Shown one piece after another: positions 15,048-22,502 of a stretch of 34,224 bases of DNA. Location: the NCBI RefSeq assembly GCF_012641075.1, contig NZ_JAAXLJ010000024.1, positions 1-34,224 on the forward strand, in the 5' to 3' direction. Source of the stretch: Secundilactobacillus angelensis. Lineage in GTDB: Bacteria > Bacillota > Bacilli > Lactobacillales > Lactobacillaceae. The stretch's first letter is position 1. Every line of letters begins with the position of its first letter. Under the pieces are notes generated by a model. It did no database searches, was not told the DNA's origin, and saw nothing but the letters and a program-made list of their open reading frames with translations. Made by a program: the position numbers and the translations under genes.

Positions 15048-16481
15048 TTATTTTTGTTTATTCGTATTTAATGATGAATGCTTGGCACCGTAGAATAAAT
15101 ATACCAGCAGGCCAAAGATAAACCAGATCAACGCGTAAATCTTAGCGTCTTTATCAAGTCCCCAGAACACGCCCAGTGCGCCTAAGAACGCAATGAATGG
15201 TAAGACTGGATAGAACGGCATCTTAAATGAAGGATCCGGAATATCCTTACCTTCACGAGGTCGTAGCTTGTAAATCCCAAGGGAGACGAACATAAAGGCA
15301 ATCAGTGTCCCCGCTGAAATCAGCTGTGACAAAAAGGCGAATGGGAACAGTGAACCGATGACCACACCAACAACGGTGATGGTTAACAGTGCATGGTTAG
15401 GTAACTGCTTGTCGTTCAAAACACCCAACCACTTAGGAAGCAGCCCATCACGGCCGAATGAATAAACCAGTCGTGAGCCAGCCAGCATCATCCCGATTAA
15501 AGCGGTAAACATCCCAACAACAGCAATCGACTGAACCACTGTCGCAACAATTGTATGGCCACTTTGACGCAGTGCCCAGCCAACGGGTTCAGCATTGTTT
15601 GCATAATCGCTATAATGGAACATTCCAACTAGAACCAACGCAACGGCAACGAACAAAACAACCGCGATCACTAATGACCCCATGATCCCACGAGGCATTG
15701 TTTTTTGCGGATCCTTGGCTTCAGCTGAATTAGCGGCAACGGAATCGAAACCAATGTAGGATAGGAAAATCATCGAAACACCAGCGTAAATGCCTTGCCA
15801 ACCACCAAACTGGTTACCGTTAACCACCTTGTGAGCTGGAATGAATGGGACGTAGTTTTGCATATGCAGTGCAGTTGCACCAACGACGATGAAGAGTAAA
15901 ACTGCTAAAACCTTCAGGACAACCAAGATATTCTGAACTCGAGCAGCCGTTGAAGCACCTCGTGATAGCAGAAAAGCCACCATCAGAATCACCACAACGG
16001 AAGTAATATCAATAACCCCGCCATCGGTTCCAAATGGATTAGCCAACGCCTTGGGGAAAGTAATCCCCAATGGCTCAATCAGCCCACGAAAGTTCGCTGA
16101 AAGTCCAGAACCAACAAAGGCCACAGCAATAAAGTACTCGGCTAACAGCGCCCAGCCGGCAATCCAGCCAAACCCTTCGCCAAAAACAACGTTGATCCAA
16201 GAATAAGCCGAACCGGCAAATGGCATTGCGGCCGCCATTTCGGCGTAAGCAAAGGCAACCAGGCCAGCAACAATGGCTGCAGCTAAGAATGACAAAGCTA
16301 CGGCTGGACCAGCATGCTGTGCAGCAACAACCCCAGGTAACGTAAAAATAGAAGTAGAAACAATCGTGCCGACACCTAAAGCCAAGATATCTTTAACACC
16401 TAGTACACGTGCCAAATGTGAATCTTTGTCTTGGTAGACGGCAGGATCCTCCTGGCGTAAAAATGTACTCTTAAAACTCAT
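15048..16481 (-). CDS. APC-family amino acid permease
   Basis: Amino acid-polyamine-organocation transporter, 477 residues, twelve or more hydrophobic helices, resembling the cationic/branched amino acid transporter group (YfnA-like). The helix-1 signature LALGVGTIVSTSIFTLPG (residues 34-51), with the unwound G-x-G segment, is present, as is the AYAEMAAAMPFAGSAYSW segment of the helix 2-3 region. It likely imports amino acids with protons. The neighbouring epimerase-like enzyme suggests a branched-chain amino acid substrate (inference). The start ATG 16481 has AGGAGGA upstream. The promoter is at 16572-16600. Confidence 0.9.
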   Translation of the reverse strand: MSFKSTFLRQEDPAVYQDKDSHLARVLGVKDILALGVGTIVSTSIFTLPGVVAAQHAGPAVALSFLAAAIVAGLVAFAYAEMAAAMPFAGSAYSWINVVFGEGFGWIAGWALLAEYFIAVAFVGSGLSANFRGLIEPLGITFPKALANPFGTDGGVIDITSVVVILMVAFLLSRGASTAARVQNILVVLKVLAVLLFIVVGATALHMQNYVPFIPAHKVVNGNQFGGWQGIYAGVSMIFLSYIGFDSVAANSAEAKDPQKTMPRGIMGSLVIAVVLFVAVALVLVGMFHYSDYANNAEPVGWALRQSGHTIVATVVQSIAVVGMFTALIGMMLAGSRLVYSFGRDGLLPKWLGVLNDKQLPNHALLTITVVGVVIGSLFPFAFLSQLISAGTLIAFMFVSLGIYKLRPREGKDIPDPSFKMPFYPVLPFIAFLGALGVFWGLDKDAKIYALIWFIFGLLVYLFYGAKHSSLNTNKQK

Positions 16482-16571
16482 ATAATTCCTCCTGTAGCGA
16501 TACTGGACCGCTTATGTAATTAGTGCTTAATGACCTGTCTCTATAAAGAAACATTAGAAATAAATGAGTTT

Positions 16572-16600
16572 ATTTTAACAATGATTTTAATAATGTGCAA
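16572..16600 (-). promoter_or_regulatory. APC permease promoter
   Basis: On the minus strand, -35 TTGCAC (16600-16595) and -10 TAAAAT (16577-16572) are separated by 17 nt. It is followed by a leader of about 80 nt. Confidence 0.65.
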
Positions 16601-16709
16601 GGCTTCGCTGAACACCAACTCACAGCAAACCCTTGTAAATTGCTTTTAATTTACCTAAATTTCACGCATAATAAAATTAATATCATACTTATTCTAATGG
16701 GGTGAGTCT

Positions 16710-17156
16710 ATGGGATACATTCTTGATTTAAGGAAAAAAGTTGGTCATCAGCCACTGATTTCTACTGGCGCTGCTGGGCTGGTCTACAACGCCAGTGCAC
16801 AATTGCTGTTAGTTCATCGCAGTGACACGCATTTATGGGGGTTACCATCTGGTTCCAAGGAAATCGGCGAGTCACTCGCGGATACGGCTAGCCGTGAGGT
16901 GACTGAAGAAACTGGTGTCCACGCCGTTAATTTCAAATTTAAAACGCTACTCAGTGGCCCTTCAATGCAATTTAGCTACCCAAATGGTGACCAAATTGAT
17001 GCTGTTATCGCAGTTTACCAGGCCTTTACTCAAGATAGTCGGCTAACACCGCAAACTGGTGAAACCGACCAAGTTGGCTTTTTTGACCTTGATCAGTTGC
17101 CAGACCAGATCACCGATTTTTCAAAACAAATTCTAGAGGCTGCGGAGTTGGTATAA
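16710..17156 (+). CDS. Nudix hydrolase
   Basis: A 148-residue Nudix protein that hydrolyses a nucleoside diphosphate-linked substrate, which is not identifiable from sequence. A complete Nudix box (G-x5-E-x7-R-E-x-x-E-E-x-G-V) spans Gly48 to Val70, with the metal ligands in REVTEETG. The N-terminal 20 residues (LDLRKKVGHQPLISTG) match the small subgroup of Firmicutes Nudix proteins that begin Y-(I/V)-x-x-L-R-x-x-(V/I)-G. The start ATG 16710 follows GGGGTGA. It is 63 nt upstream of the aldo/keto reductase gene and may be co-transcribed with it. Confidence 0.93.
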   Translation: MGYILDLRKKVGHQPLISTGAAGLVYNASAQLLLVHRSDTHLWGLPSGSKEIGESLADTASREVTEETGVHAVNFKFKTLLSGPSMQFSYPNGDQIDAVIAVYQAFTQDSRLTPQTGETDQVGFFDLDQLPDQITDFSKQILEAAELV

Positions 17157-17219
17157 TACATTCAAAAATCCTACAATAGAACTTAGATGTATAATTTTTA
17201 AGAACAAGGAGAGGATTGT

Positions 17220-18068
17220 ATGCAAACAGTCACCATCGCAGGGCATCAAGTTCCAGCTATCGGGCTGGGAACCTGGCATATGGGCGATGAGCCATCTTTA
17301 GAAAAGCAAGAAATTGAAGCGATTCACGCCGGCGTAGCCGCTGGTGCCAAAGTCATCGACACGGCGGAAATGTACGGCTCTGGCCGTGCGGAGACTTTAG
17401 TTGGCAAAGCCATCAAAGATATCCCAAGAGAGAAGCTCTTCTTAATTTCAAAAGTTTTACCAACTAATGCCTCAAAGGATCGTATGGAACGCAGTCTCGA
17501 TGCCAGCTTAGAAAGACTAGGTGTTGATGAAGTTGACCTTTATCTATATCACTGGCGCGGAACTACCCCATTAGTTGAAACGGTGGCTGAATTACAGCGA
17601 CTGACTGAAGTCGGAAAGACTAAGGCTTGGGGAATCTCGAACTTTGATGTTGCCGACCTGGAAGAACTCTGGCAACTCCCTAACGGCTCTAAAGCTGCGG
17701 CCAATGAAGATTTATTTAATTTAGGTAGCCGTGGCGTGGAGTACAGTTTATTAGACTGGCAAGCTGACCATAAGCTGCCATTTATCGCTTACAGTCCGGT
17801 GGGTGCACCTGACCAGATCAACACTCATTTAGGAAGTAACCCGAACGTGCTTGAGGTCGCGAGACGCCATCATGCCTCTGCTTATCAAGTTCTACTTGCC
17901 TGGGTCGTCGGCCATCAACAAGTGTTGGCAATCCCGCAAAGCAGCAACGCAGAACACGCCAAAGAAAACGTTCTAGCCGCTGATATTCAATTAACTTCTG
18001 ATGATTTAAACCTGTTGGATGAAGCTTATCCAGCACCAACTGAAAAGTTACCGTTGGATGTCTTATAA
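17220..18068 (+). CDS. aldo/keto reductase
   Basis: NADPH-dependent aldo/keto reductase of the AKR5-like bacterial group, 282 residues, cytoplasmic, reducing aldehydes or ketones such as 2-oxoaldehydes. The catalytic tetrad is Asp47 (VIDTAEMYG), Tyr52, Lys78 (LISKVLP) and His111 (YLYHWRG). The cofactor region IPQSSNAEHAKEN near residues 239-251 is normal. The start ATG 17220 has AAGGAGAGG upstream. A TATAAT at 17190-17195 may be a -10 of its own promoter, but no good -35 accompanies it. The exact substrate is unknown. Confidence 0.93.
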   Translation: MQTVTIAGHQVPAIGLGTWHMGDEPSLEKQEIEAIHAGVAAGAKVIDTAEMYGSGRAETLVGKAIKDIPREKLFLISKVLPTNASKDRMERSLDASLERLGVDEVDLYLYHWRGTTPLVETVAELQRLTEVGKTKAWGISNFDVADLEELWQLPNGSKAAANEDLFNLGSRGVEYSLLDWQADHKLPFIAYSPVGAPDQINTHLGSNPNVLEVARRHHASAYQVLLAWVVGHQQVLAIPQSSNAEHAKENVLAADIQLTSDDLNLLDEAYPAPTEKLPLDVL

Positions 18069-18077
18069 TCGCAATTT

Positions 18078-18128
18078 AAAAGGGAGTAGCTCGTGTTTTC
18101 CACTGTAGAAAATACGAGTTACTCCTTT
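18078..18128. terminator. bidirectional terminator between convergent genes
   Basis: A stem of about 21 bp (AAAGGGAGTAGCTCGTGTTTTC against GAAAATACGAGTTACTCCTTT, with one bulge and wobble pairs) has a 7-nt loop and lies between the convergent aldo/keto reductase and SPFH genes. Confidence 0.85.
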
Positions 18129-18148
18129 GCTAACATCAATAACGTATT

Positions 18149-19003
18149 CTATTCCGTATCACTGGTACTAATAACGGGTTGCGTGCCACGTTCTGAAATA
18201 ATGGTGACCATGACGTTGTTGATCAACTGCAACTTTCGATCATCAGTGAGTTTTAAATCGGTATCCTTTTGTAATTTAGCAATGGCATCTTCGGTAATCG
18301 AAACTGCCCCATCCACAATGATCTTCCGCGCTGATAAGATAGCGGAAGACTGTTGTCGCTGTAACATGGCACTAGCAATTTCCGTTGCATAAGCCAAGTG
18401 GGTCAACCGGGTTTCCATGACTTGGACTCCGGCAATCTCCAAGCGGGATTGGAGCTCTGCAGTTAATTTATCAGAAACTTCTGTTGGATTACTGCGTAGC
18501 GTTAACGTTTCAGTGTCATTGAAGTTGTCGTAAGGAAATTCAGAAGCAACGTGCCGAATGGCAGATTCGCTTTGAATTTCAACGAATTGTTCATAGTCTT
18601 CGACGTCGAATAACGCCTTGCTGGTATCCACAACCTTAAACACAATAACGGCGGCAATCTCTACTGGATTACCACGAGAATCGTTAACTTTTAGCAGGTT
18701 ACTATTAAAGTTACGGACCCGCAATGAAACCGTCTGTTTGTTGGTTAAGGGAACGGTCATGAACAGGCCAGCTGTGCGAATCGTCCCAATGTATTTACCA
18801 AAGAAAGTCAGTGCTTTCGCCTCATTTGGTGCAATGATGGTTAAGGAACTTCCGCCAACCAGAGCAATCAAAATTAGAATCACACCAGAAACGATTCCTA
18901 CCGCTGTCTGCAGCAACAATAACCAAGCGCCACCTAAGACAAGCAGTATTGCAACGATGAGTCCGAGATACCCGTTAACGTGAAAAACATTTTTTTCAGT
19001 CAT
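18149..19003 (-). CDS. SPFH/band 7 (stomatin-like) membrane protein
   Basis: A 284-residue SPFH-domain protein. Two hydrophobic stretches near the N terminus (GYLGLIVAILLVLGGAWLLL and GIVSGVILILIALVGG) anchor it in the membrane. The band 7 domain follows (about 60-225), with the typical AKALTFFGKYIGT strand and AAVIVFKVVDTSKALF segment, and then a coiled helical tail (SAMLQRQQSSAILSARKIIV). Such proteins form membrane scaffolds, but no specific role can be given. The start at ATG 19003 (MTEKNVF) has GGAGGAG 6 nt upstream. A longer frame reaching 19069 would start upstream of the predicted promoter -10. Confidence 0.9.
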   Translation of the reverse strand: MTEKNVFHVNGYLGLIVAILLVLGGAWLLLLQTAVGIVSGVILILIALVGGSSLTIIAPNEAKALTFFGKYIGTIRTAGLFMTVPLTNKQTVSLRVRNFNSNLLKVNDSRGNPVEIAAVIVFKVVDTSKALFDVEDYEQFVEIQSESAIRHVASEFPYDNFNDTETLTLRSNPTEVSDKLTAELQSRLEIAGVQVMETRLTHLAYATEIASAMLQRQQSSAILSARKIIVDGAVSITEDAIAKLQKDTDLKLTDDRKLQLINNVMVTIISERGTQPVISTSDTE

Positions 19004-19030
19004 GGTAAACTCCTCCAATCTATTAGCTTC

Positions 19031-19059
19031 ATTATACATCCCCATAATCGGATTGGAAA
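19031..19059 (-). promoter_or_regulatory. candidate SPFH gene promoter
   Basis: On the minus strand, -10 TATAAT (19036-19031) and -35 TTTCCA (19059-19054) are separated by 17 nt. The predicted start site leaves a leader of about 20 nt before the preferred ATG. Confidence 0.55.
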
Positions 19060-19069
19060 AATTTGACAT

Positions 19070-19272
19070 TTTGAAGTGTAAATTCTTTGCTTTTTTTAAT
19101 TTAAGATTATAATTTTCTTAGAGTCAACGTATTGAGTATACTGCTCCCCCTACCCTTCAACTAAAAGTTGCGCAGTGACTCCCGCTTGGTACGCTAACTC
19201 ACCTGCTCACATAGGATTGAGTAGTTACTTGTCTGGCGGAATCTCTCCATTTCGCTGGATTTTTTTAGGTTA
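19070..19272. other. unassigned intergenic region, possible small RNA
   Basis: No coding frame with a ribosome binding site was found here. On the plus strand, TTTGCT, 16 nt and TATAAT (about 19087-19114) could be a promoter. About 150 nt later a weak hairpin (TCCA, loop, TGGA) ends in seven T (about 19246-19267). Between them are short inverted repeats such as CAACT/AGTTG and ACTGC/GCAGT. A small RNA is possible, but I do not recognise a known family. Confidence 0.25.
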
Positions 19273-19384
19273 GGTGCAAAAATTAGCGCTAAGATAGCTG
19301 CACGTAAGGCCCCTTAGCAGAATTCCCCGAACTTGGGAATTGTGCTAAGGGGCCTTACGTGCAGCTATCTGCTAATTTTTGCCC
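19273..19384. repeat. very long palindrome beside fabI
   Basis: An inverted repeat of about 110 bp. The left arm begins near GGTGCAAAAATTAGC (19273) and the right arm ends near GCTAATTTTTGCCC (19384). The central matched part AGATAGCTGCACGTAAGG continues to an apical AATTCCC/GGGAATT. The arms match almost perfectly over roughly 50 bp, apart from a short bulge (GCTA near 19288) and one apical mismatch. It lies 8 nt after the fabI stop on the minus strand and could serve as its terminator, but its length is far beyond what that needs. It differs in sequence from H1-H3. Confidence 0.9.
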
Positions 19385-19391
19385 GTTTCAG

Positions 19392-20150
19392 TTAAATCAA
19401 ATGGGTTCCCTTATCAACGTAGATCGTATCGCCGTCAAGTCCCGTGCTTAAATCACTCATCAAAAAGGCAGCGGTGTTGCCGACTTCTTGAATCGTCACG
19501 CCCACGCCGTTAACGGCCCGTTCATTGGATAATTCAATCAGTTTACTGTAGTCCTTAACACCAGTAACCGCCAGCGTTTTCACCGCGCCAGCAGAAATCG
19601 CATTGACACGAATGTTTTGACTGGCTAAGTCCCGAGCAAGGTAGCGAACTGATGCTTCAAGACCAGCTTTGGCAATCCCCATGATGTTATAGTTAGGAAT
19701 TGCTCGTTCAGAGCCCATATACGTCAAGGTGACAATTGAGCCACCCTCGTTCATGATCTGACGACCATACTTAGCCACAGATATCAGTGAATAGACACTA
19801 ATGCTTTGGGCCTTATTGAAGCTTTCCAGACTGGCATCCGTCGTTTCACCTTGTAGATCCTCAGGGTCCGCATACGCAATGGCATGTATTAAACCATCGA
19901 TGTTACCCACTTGTTCATGGATCTGATCAAACGCTGTCTGAACGTTCTCTGGCTTGCTGACATCACAAGGAATCTTCGTGATTCCTTCGTCAATAAACCG
20001 ATTGAGACTCTTTAACATTCGGTCGTTTTGATAGGTTAAAATGATTTCAGCACCCTGTTCCTCCAACGCTTGAAAACAGCCATAAGCTAAACTGCGCTTG
20101 TTGGCAACCCCCATGATTACAATCTTTTTACCCGATAAAATGCCGCTCAT
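19392..20150 (-). CDS. fabI: enoyl-[acyl-carrier-protein] reductase FabI
   Basis: NADH-dependent enoyl-ACP reductase of type II fatty acid synthesis (last step of each elongation cycle), 252 residues. The short-chain dehydrogenase fold carries the divergent FabI signatures: cofactor motif MGVANKRSLAYG (13-24), Tyr144 in TLTYMGSERAIPNYN, and the catalytic Tyr154-x6-Lys161 pair. The C-terminal GDTIYVDKGTHLI is typical. The start ATG 20150 has AGAGG upstream. It stands alone here with no other fab gene nearby, so either the fab cluster lies elsewhere or this is an additional copy. The promoter was not resolved. Confidence 0.96.
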   Translation of the reverse strand: MSGILSGKKIVIMGVANKRSLAYGCFQALEEQGAEIILTYQNDRMLKSLNRFIDEGITKIPCDVSKPENVQTAFDQIHEQVGNIDGLIHAIAYADPEDLQGETTDASLESFNKAQSISVYSLISVAKYGRQIMNEGGSIVTLTYMGSERAIPNYNIMGIAKAGLEASVRYLARDLASQNIRVNAISAGAVKTLAVTGVKDYSKLIELSNERAVNGVGVTIQEVGNTAAFLMSDLSTGLDGDTIYVDKGTHLI

Positions 20151-20253
20151 GATAATACCTCTTTCAATATAAAATTTGAAAAATAAATAATGCCATTAAC
20201 TAACTTCGCTATAACCCACATTTTACCTTACATGACCGTTCAAACACAAGTGG

Positions 20254-20278
20254 CGGACAATGAGCCTAGATTTGTCCG
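20254..20278. promoter_or_regulatory. candidate operator upstream of the NmrA-like gene
   Basis: A perfect 7-bp inverted repeat, CGGACAA and TTGTCCG, is separated by 11 nt. It sits just upstream of TTAAAT (20279-20284), 17 nt and TATAAT (20302-20307), a plausible promoter of the gene at 20341. Its position next to the -35 suggests a binding site for a dimeric regulator. No regulator gene is adjacent. Confidence 0.4.
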
Positions 20279-20340
20279 TTAAATTTTGATTTGTGGTTCG
20301 CTATAATTAATCTTGTAAATGAGATAGGAGTGATTTGGAT

Positions 20341-20982
20341 ATGACAAAGGTATTAATTTTAGGTGCAAATGGTAAGATTGCTAAATTGGCTGAAGCACAG
20401 CTATTGGCACAAACGGATCACCAATTGACCCTGTTTTTGCGTCATGCGGATCGACTAACCATTTCGGACACTAAACGTGAAACGGTTGTTGAAGGTGACG
20501 CCACGAATCAGGCAAACCTGGAGCAAGCAATGCAAGGTCAAGATATTGTGTACGCCAATCTGGGTAATCACGATATTGAAAAACAGGCAAAAACGGTAGT
20601 CGCTGCCATGAAAGCAACTGGTGTAAAACGACTAATCTGGATCTCCACGCTAGGTATTTATGATGAAGTGCCTGGTAAGTATGGCCAGTGGAATCATCAA
20701 ATGCTGGATGGCGGTTATCTGGAAACGTACGCAGCTGCCGCTAAAGTCATCGAAGCTTCTGGCTTAGACTATACGATTATCCGCCCAGCTTGGCTCTCAA
20801 ATAAGGACATCGTCAGCTACGAGACCACTCAAAAGGGCGACCCATTTAAGGGCACCGAGGTTTCCCGCAAGAGTATTGCCGCCTTCGTGGTATCACTCAT
20901 CAACGATCCGACCAAAGAGATTGGCCATTCGGTGGGCGTTGATCAACCTGGGACTGATGGCGACAAACCGTCGTTCTACTAA
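20341..20982 (+). CDS. NAD(P)H-binding NmrA-like oxidoreductase
   Basis: A 213-residue atypical short-chain dehydrogenase with an NAD(P)-binding domain of the NmrA/YwnB type. The Rossmann motif LGANGKIAKLAE (G-x-x-G-x-x-A) is near the N terminus, followed by VEGDATNQANLEQAM and VYANLG strand ends, LIWISTLGIYDE and TIIRPAWLS. These proteins often reduce quinones or flavin-like compounds or act as redox sensors, and the substrate is unknown. ATG 20341 is preferred over TTG 20335 because AGGAG lies about 10 nt upstream of the ATG and too close to the TTG. It is monocistronic, and hairpin H2 follows. Confidence 0.88.
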   Translation: MTKVLILGANGKIAKLAEAQLLAQTDHQLTLFLRHADRLTISDTKRETVVEGDATNQANLEQAMQGQDIVYANLGNHDIEKQAKTVVAAMKATGVKRLIWISTLGIYDEVPGKYGQWNHQMLDGGYLETYAAAAKVIEASGLDYTIIRPAWLSNKDIVSYETTQKGDPFKGTEVSRKSIAAFVVSLINDPTKEIGHSVGVDQPGTDGDKPSFY

Positions 20983-21015
20983 AATAGAATGTGAAATAAC
21001 TCTGTAAATTCCTGA

Positions 21016-21078
21016 ATTTAAGACAAATAAACCTCATTCCGATACTTTTTATCGGGATGGGGTTTATTTGTCTTAAAT
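21016..21078 (+). repeat. long hairpin H2, shared-apex hairpin family
   Basis: A 63-nt inverted repeat made of 28-nt arms and the loop ACTTTTT. All 28 positions pair, two of them as G-U. The apical TCATTCCGAT / ATCGGGATGG is shared with H1 and H3, whereas the basal ATTTAAGACAAATAAACC is partly specific. It begins 34 nt after the stop of the NmrA-like gene and points in the same direction. The outer flanks ATTCC and GGAAT can extend the stem beyond an internal loop. Confidence 0.88.
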
Positions 21079-21188
21079 GGTTGGAATCCAAGTCGTTTCG
21101 CAAGTTTAGACTAGATTAAAGTGTTGTCCAAAAGAACCCATTCTTCACGTTAAGAACCAACTCAGATTCTTAACAATCTCGTCTGATG

Positions 21189-22301
21189 TCACGACTGATA
21201 GTCAGAAATCAAAACGGTCCTACTCCACCGTTCAAATAACAACGCGTGCTGCGGCCGAAATATATCAATCATCATATCAAGTCCTAGTATTATTCCGATG
21301 AGCCCTAGTATCAGCACCATACCAATCCCACCAAACATGTACAACTGGCTACTTTGAGGGATAAATGCCAGGATGCCACCAATCACAATTGGAACTAGGA
21401 ACAAGCTATATCCCATCAGCCAACGCCGACAAATTTGCCCGTTAGTCACCTGCTGACCGGCCATATTTGCCACTTTTAAGTGGACTAACCGCATACCAAA
21501 CGTTTTCCGCCAAATGAATTGTGGCACTAAAGCCACTATCATCAAACTGATTAAAGCAACAATTTGGGAAAACTGTTTCACATTACCTAATAACGCATTA
21601 ACCACTGTCGAAAGCACCGTGAAGAGCCCCCAGTCGACCACAAACGAAGTTGCGTGCCGAAAAAACGAAACTTGTCGTGCTTGTACTTGTAATCTTTCCT
21701 TAATCCGATCAGAGGTCGGCAAAAGTGGGAGTACTATTCCAGTCAGCCAGTATCCAATGATTCCCCCAGTAGTATTCAACAGCAAATCATCCACATCGAA
21801 TAGGCGATACGATCTTGGGTAAATCCCATAATCGCCGCTCAGCTGAGTGAGTTCAAAGAACAGTGACAGGCAAAAGCTGATGATGATGGTCTGCCACCAA
21901 GACTTACGAAAGTAACCGCGAAGATAGAAGCCAAAGGGAATTGTCAGCACAATATTAAACAGCGGTTGAACAACGGTTGGATTTTTAACAGCCGCTAACC
22001 AAGTCTGTGGATTTGTCAATTGGAAGGGATTCTGGTCAATGAACTCCCGTATAAACAGCAGCGGCTGCAAGTTGTACCTCGGGGTTGTTAACTTTGCCAC
22101 CGAAGCCATACTAGGCAACGGTAAGATAATCAGGAAGTAAGCGCAGAGCAAATAAAACACAAAACTGTACAGCATCACGATTGACCAGCGTGAAATCGCA
22201 CCAAACCGATGGTAATGCCAGAGCAAAACTGGAAAGGTGATCAATAACGCGATCAGTGGAAATGCCAGCATTGCCATTCGAATGTCAAACAAATAAACCA
22301 T
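21189..22301 (-). CDS. VanZ-like/RDD family membrane protein
   Basis: A 370-residue multi-pass protein combining an N-terminal VanZ-like domain (about 1-200: several helices and the segment NIVLTIPFGFYLR followed by FFELTQLSG and FDVDDLLLNTTGGIIGY) with a C-terminal RDD domain (about 215-350: VDWGLFTVLSTVV and WRKTFGMRLVHLKV). VanZ proteins are associated with glycopeptide tolerance and RDD proteins with ion or solute transport. The combination is known in lactobacilli, but its function is unclear. The start ATG 22301 is chosen because GGAGG lies 7 nt upstream. A longer frame to 22334 has no ribosome binding site. It is monocistronic. Confidence 0.9.
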   Translation of the reverse strand: MVYLFDIRMAMLAFPLIALLITFPVLLWHYHRFGAISRWSIVMLYSFVFYLLCAYFLIILPLPSMASVAKLTTPRYNLQPLLFIREFIDQNPFQLTNPQTWLAAVKNPTVVQPLFNIVLTIPFGFYLRGYFRKSWWQTIIISFCLSLFFELTQLSGDYGIYPRSYRLFDVDDLLLNTTGGIIGYWLTGIVLPLLPTSDRIKERLQVQARQVSFFRHATSFVVDWGLFTVLSTVVNALLGNVKQFSQIVALISLMIVALVPQFIWRKTFGMRLVHLKVANMAGQQVTNGQICRRWLMGYSLFLVPIVIGGILAFIPQSSQLYMFGGIGMVLILGLIGIILGLDMMIDIFRPQHALLFERWSRTVLISDYQS

Positions 22302-22408
22302 TATGTATCCTCCAAAGCCGTCTGTATTGAACATAATGTACGACTAAAGGCTTAATAGTGTCAACAATTGTAAACCAATCTAGTTGCCAACAAAACCAAA
22401 ATCCGGCC

Positions 22409-22471
22409 ATTTAAGCCAAAGCACCCCCATCCCGATAAAGACCATCGGAATGGAGGTGCTTTGGCTTAAAT
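22409..22471 (-). repeat. long hairpin H3, shared-apex hairpin family, pdp terminator
   Basis: A 63-nt inverted repeat with the same geometry as H2 (28-nt arms, 7-nt loop). Read on the minus strand, the direction of pdp, the apex is TCCATTCCGAT, loop GGTCTTT, ATCGGGATGG, matching H1 and H2. The basal stem ATTTAAGCCAAAGCACC differs from theirs and its partner strand changes to match. It lies 31 nt after the pdp stop. Confidence 0.88.
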
Positions 22472-22502
22472 TCTGGAATCTACCGTGTGGTGTCACACGC
22501 TT

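Noticed and set aside
16484-16545. Short frame starting MFLYRDRS in the permease leader
   Set aside because: It has no ribosome binding site and overlaps the permease start. Nothing suggests coding beyond chance.
18093-18392. Plus-strand 99-codon frame overlapping the SPFH gene
   Set aside because: It is antisense to a clear SPFH coding frame, begins inside a terminator and has no ribosome binding site.
20165-20185. FabT-like operator upstream of fabI (TCAATATAAAATTTGA)
   Set aside because: The palindrome has TCAA/TTGA half-sites in the opposite order from the FabT motif I know, and the region is simply AT-rich.
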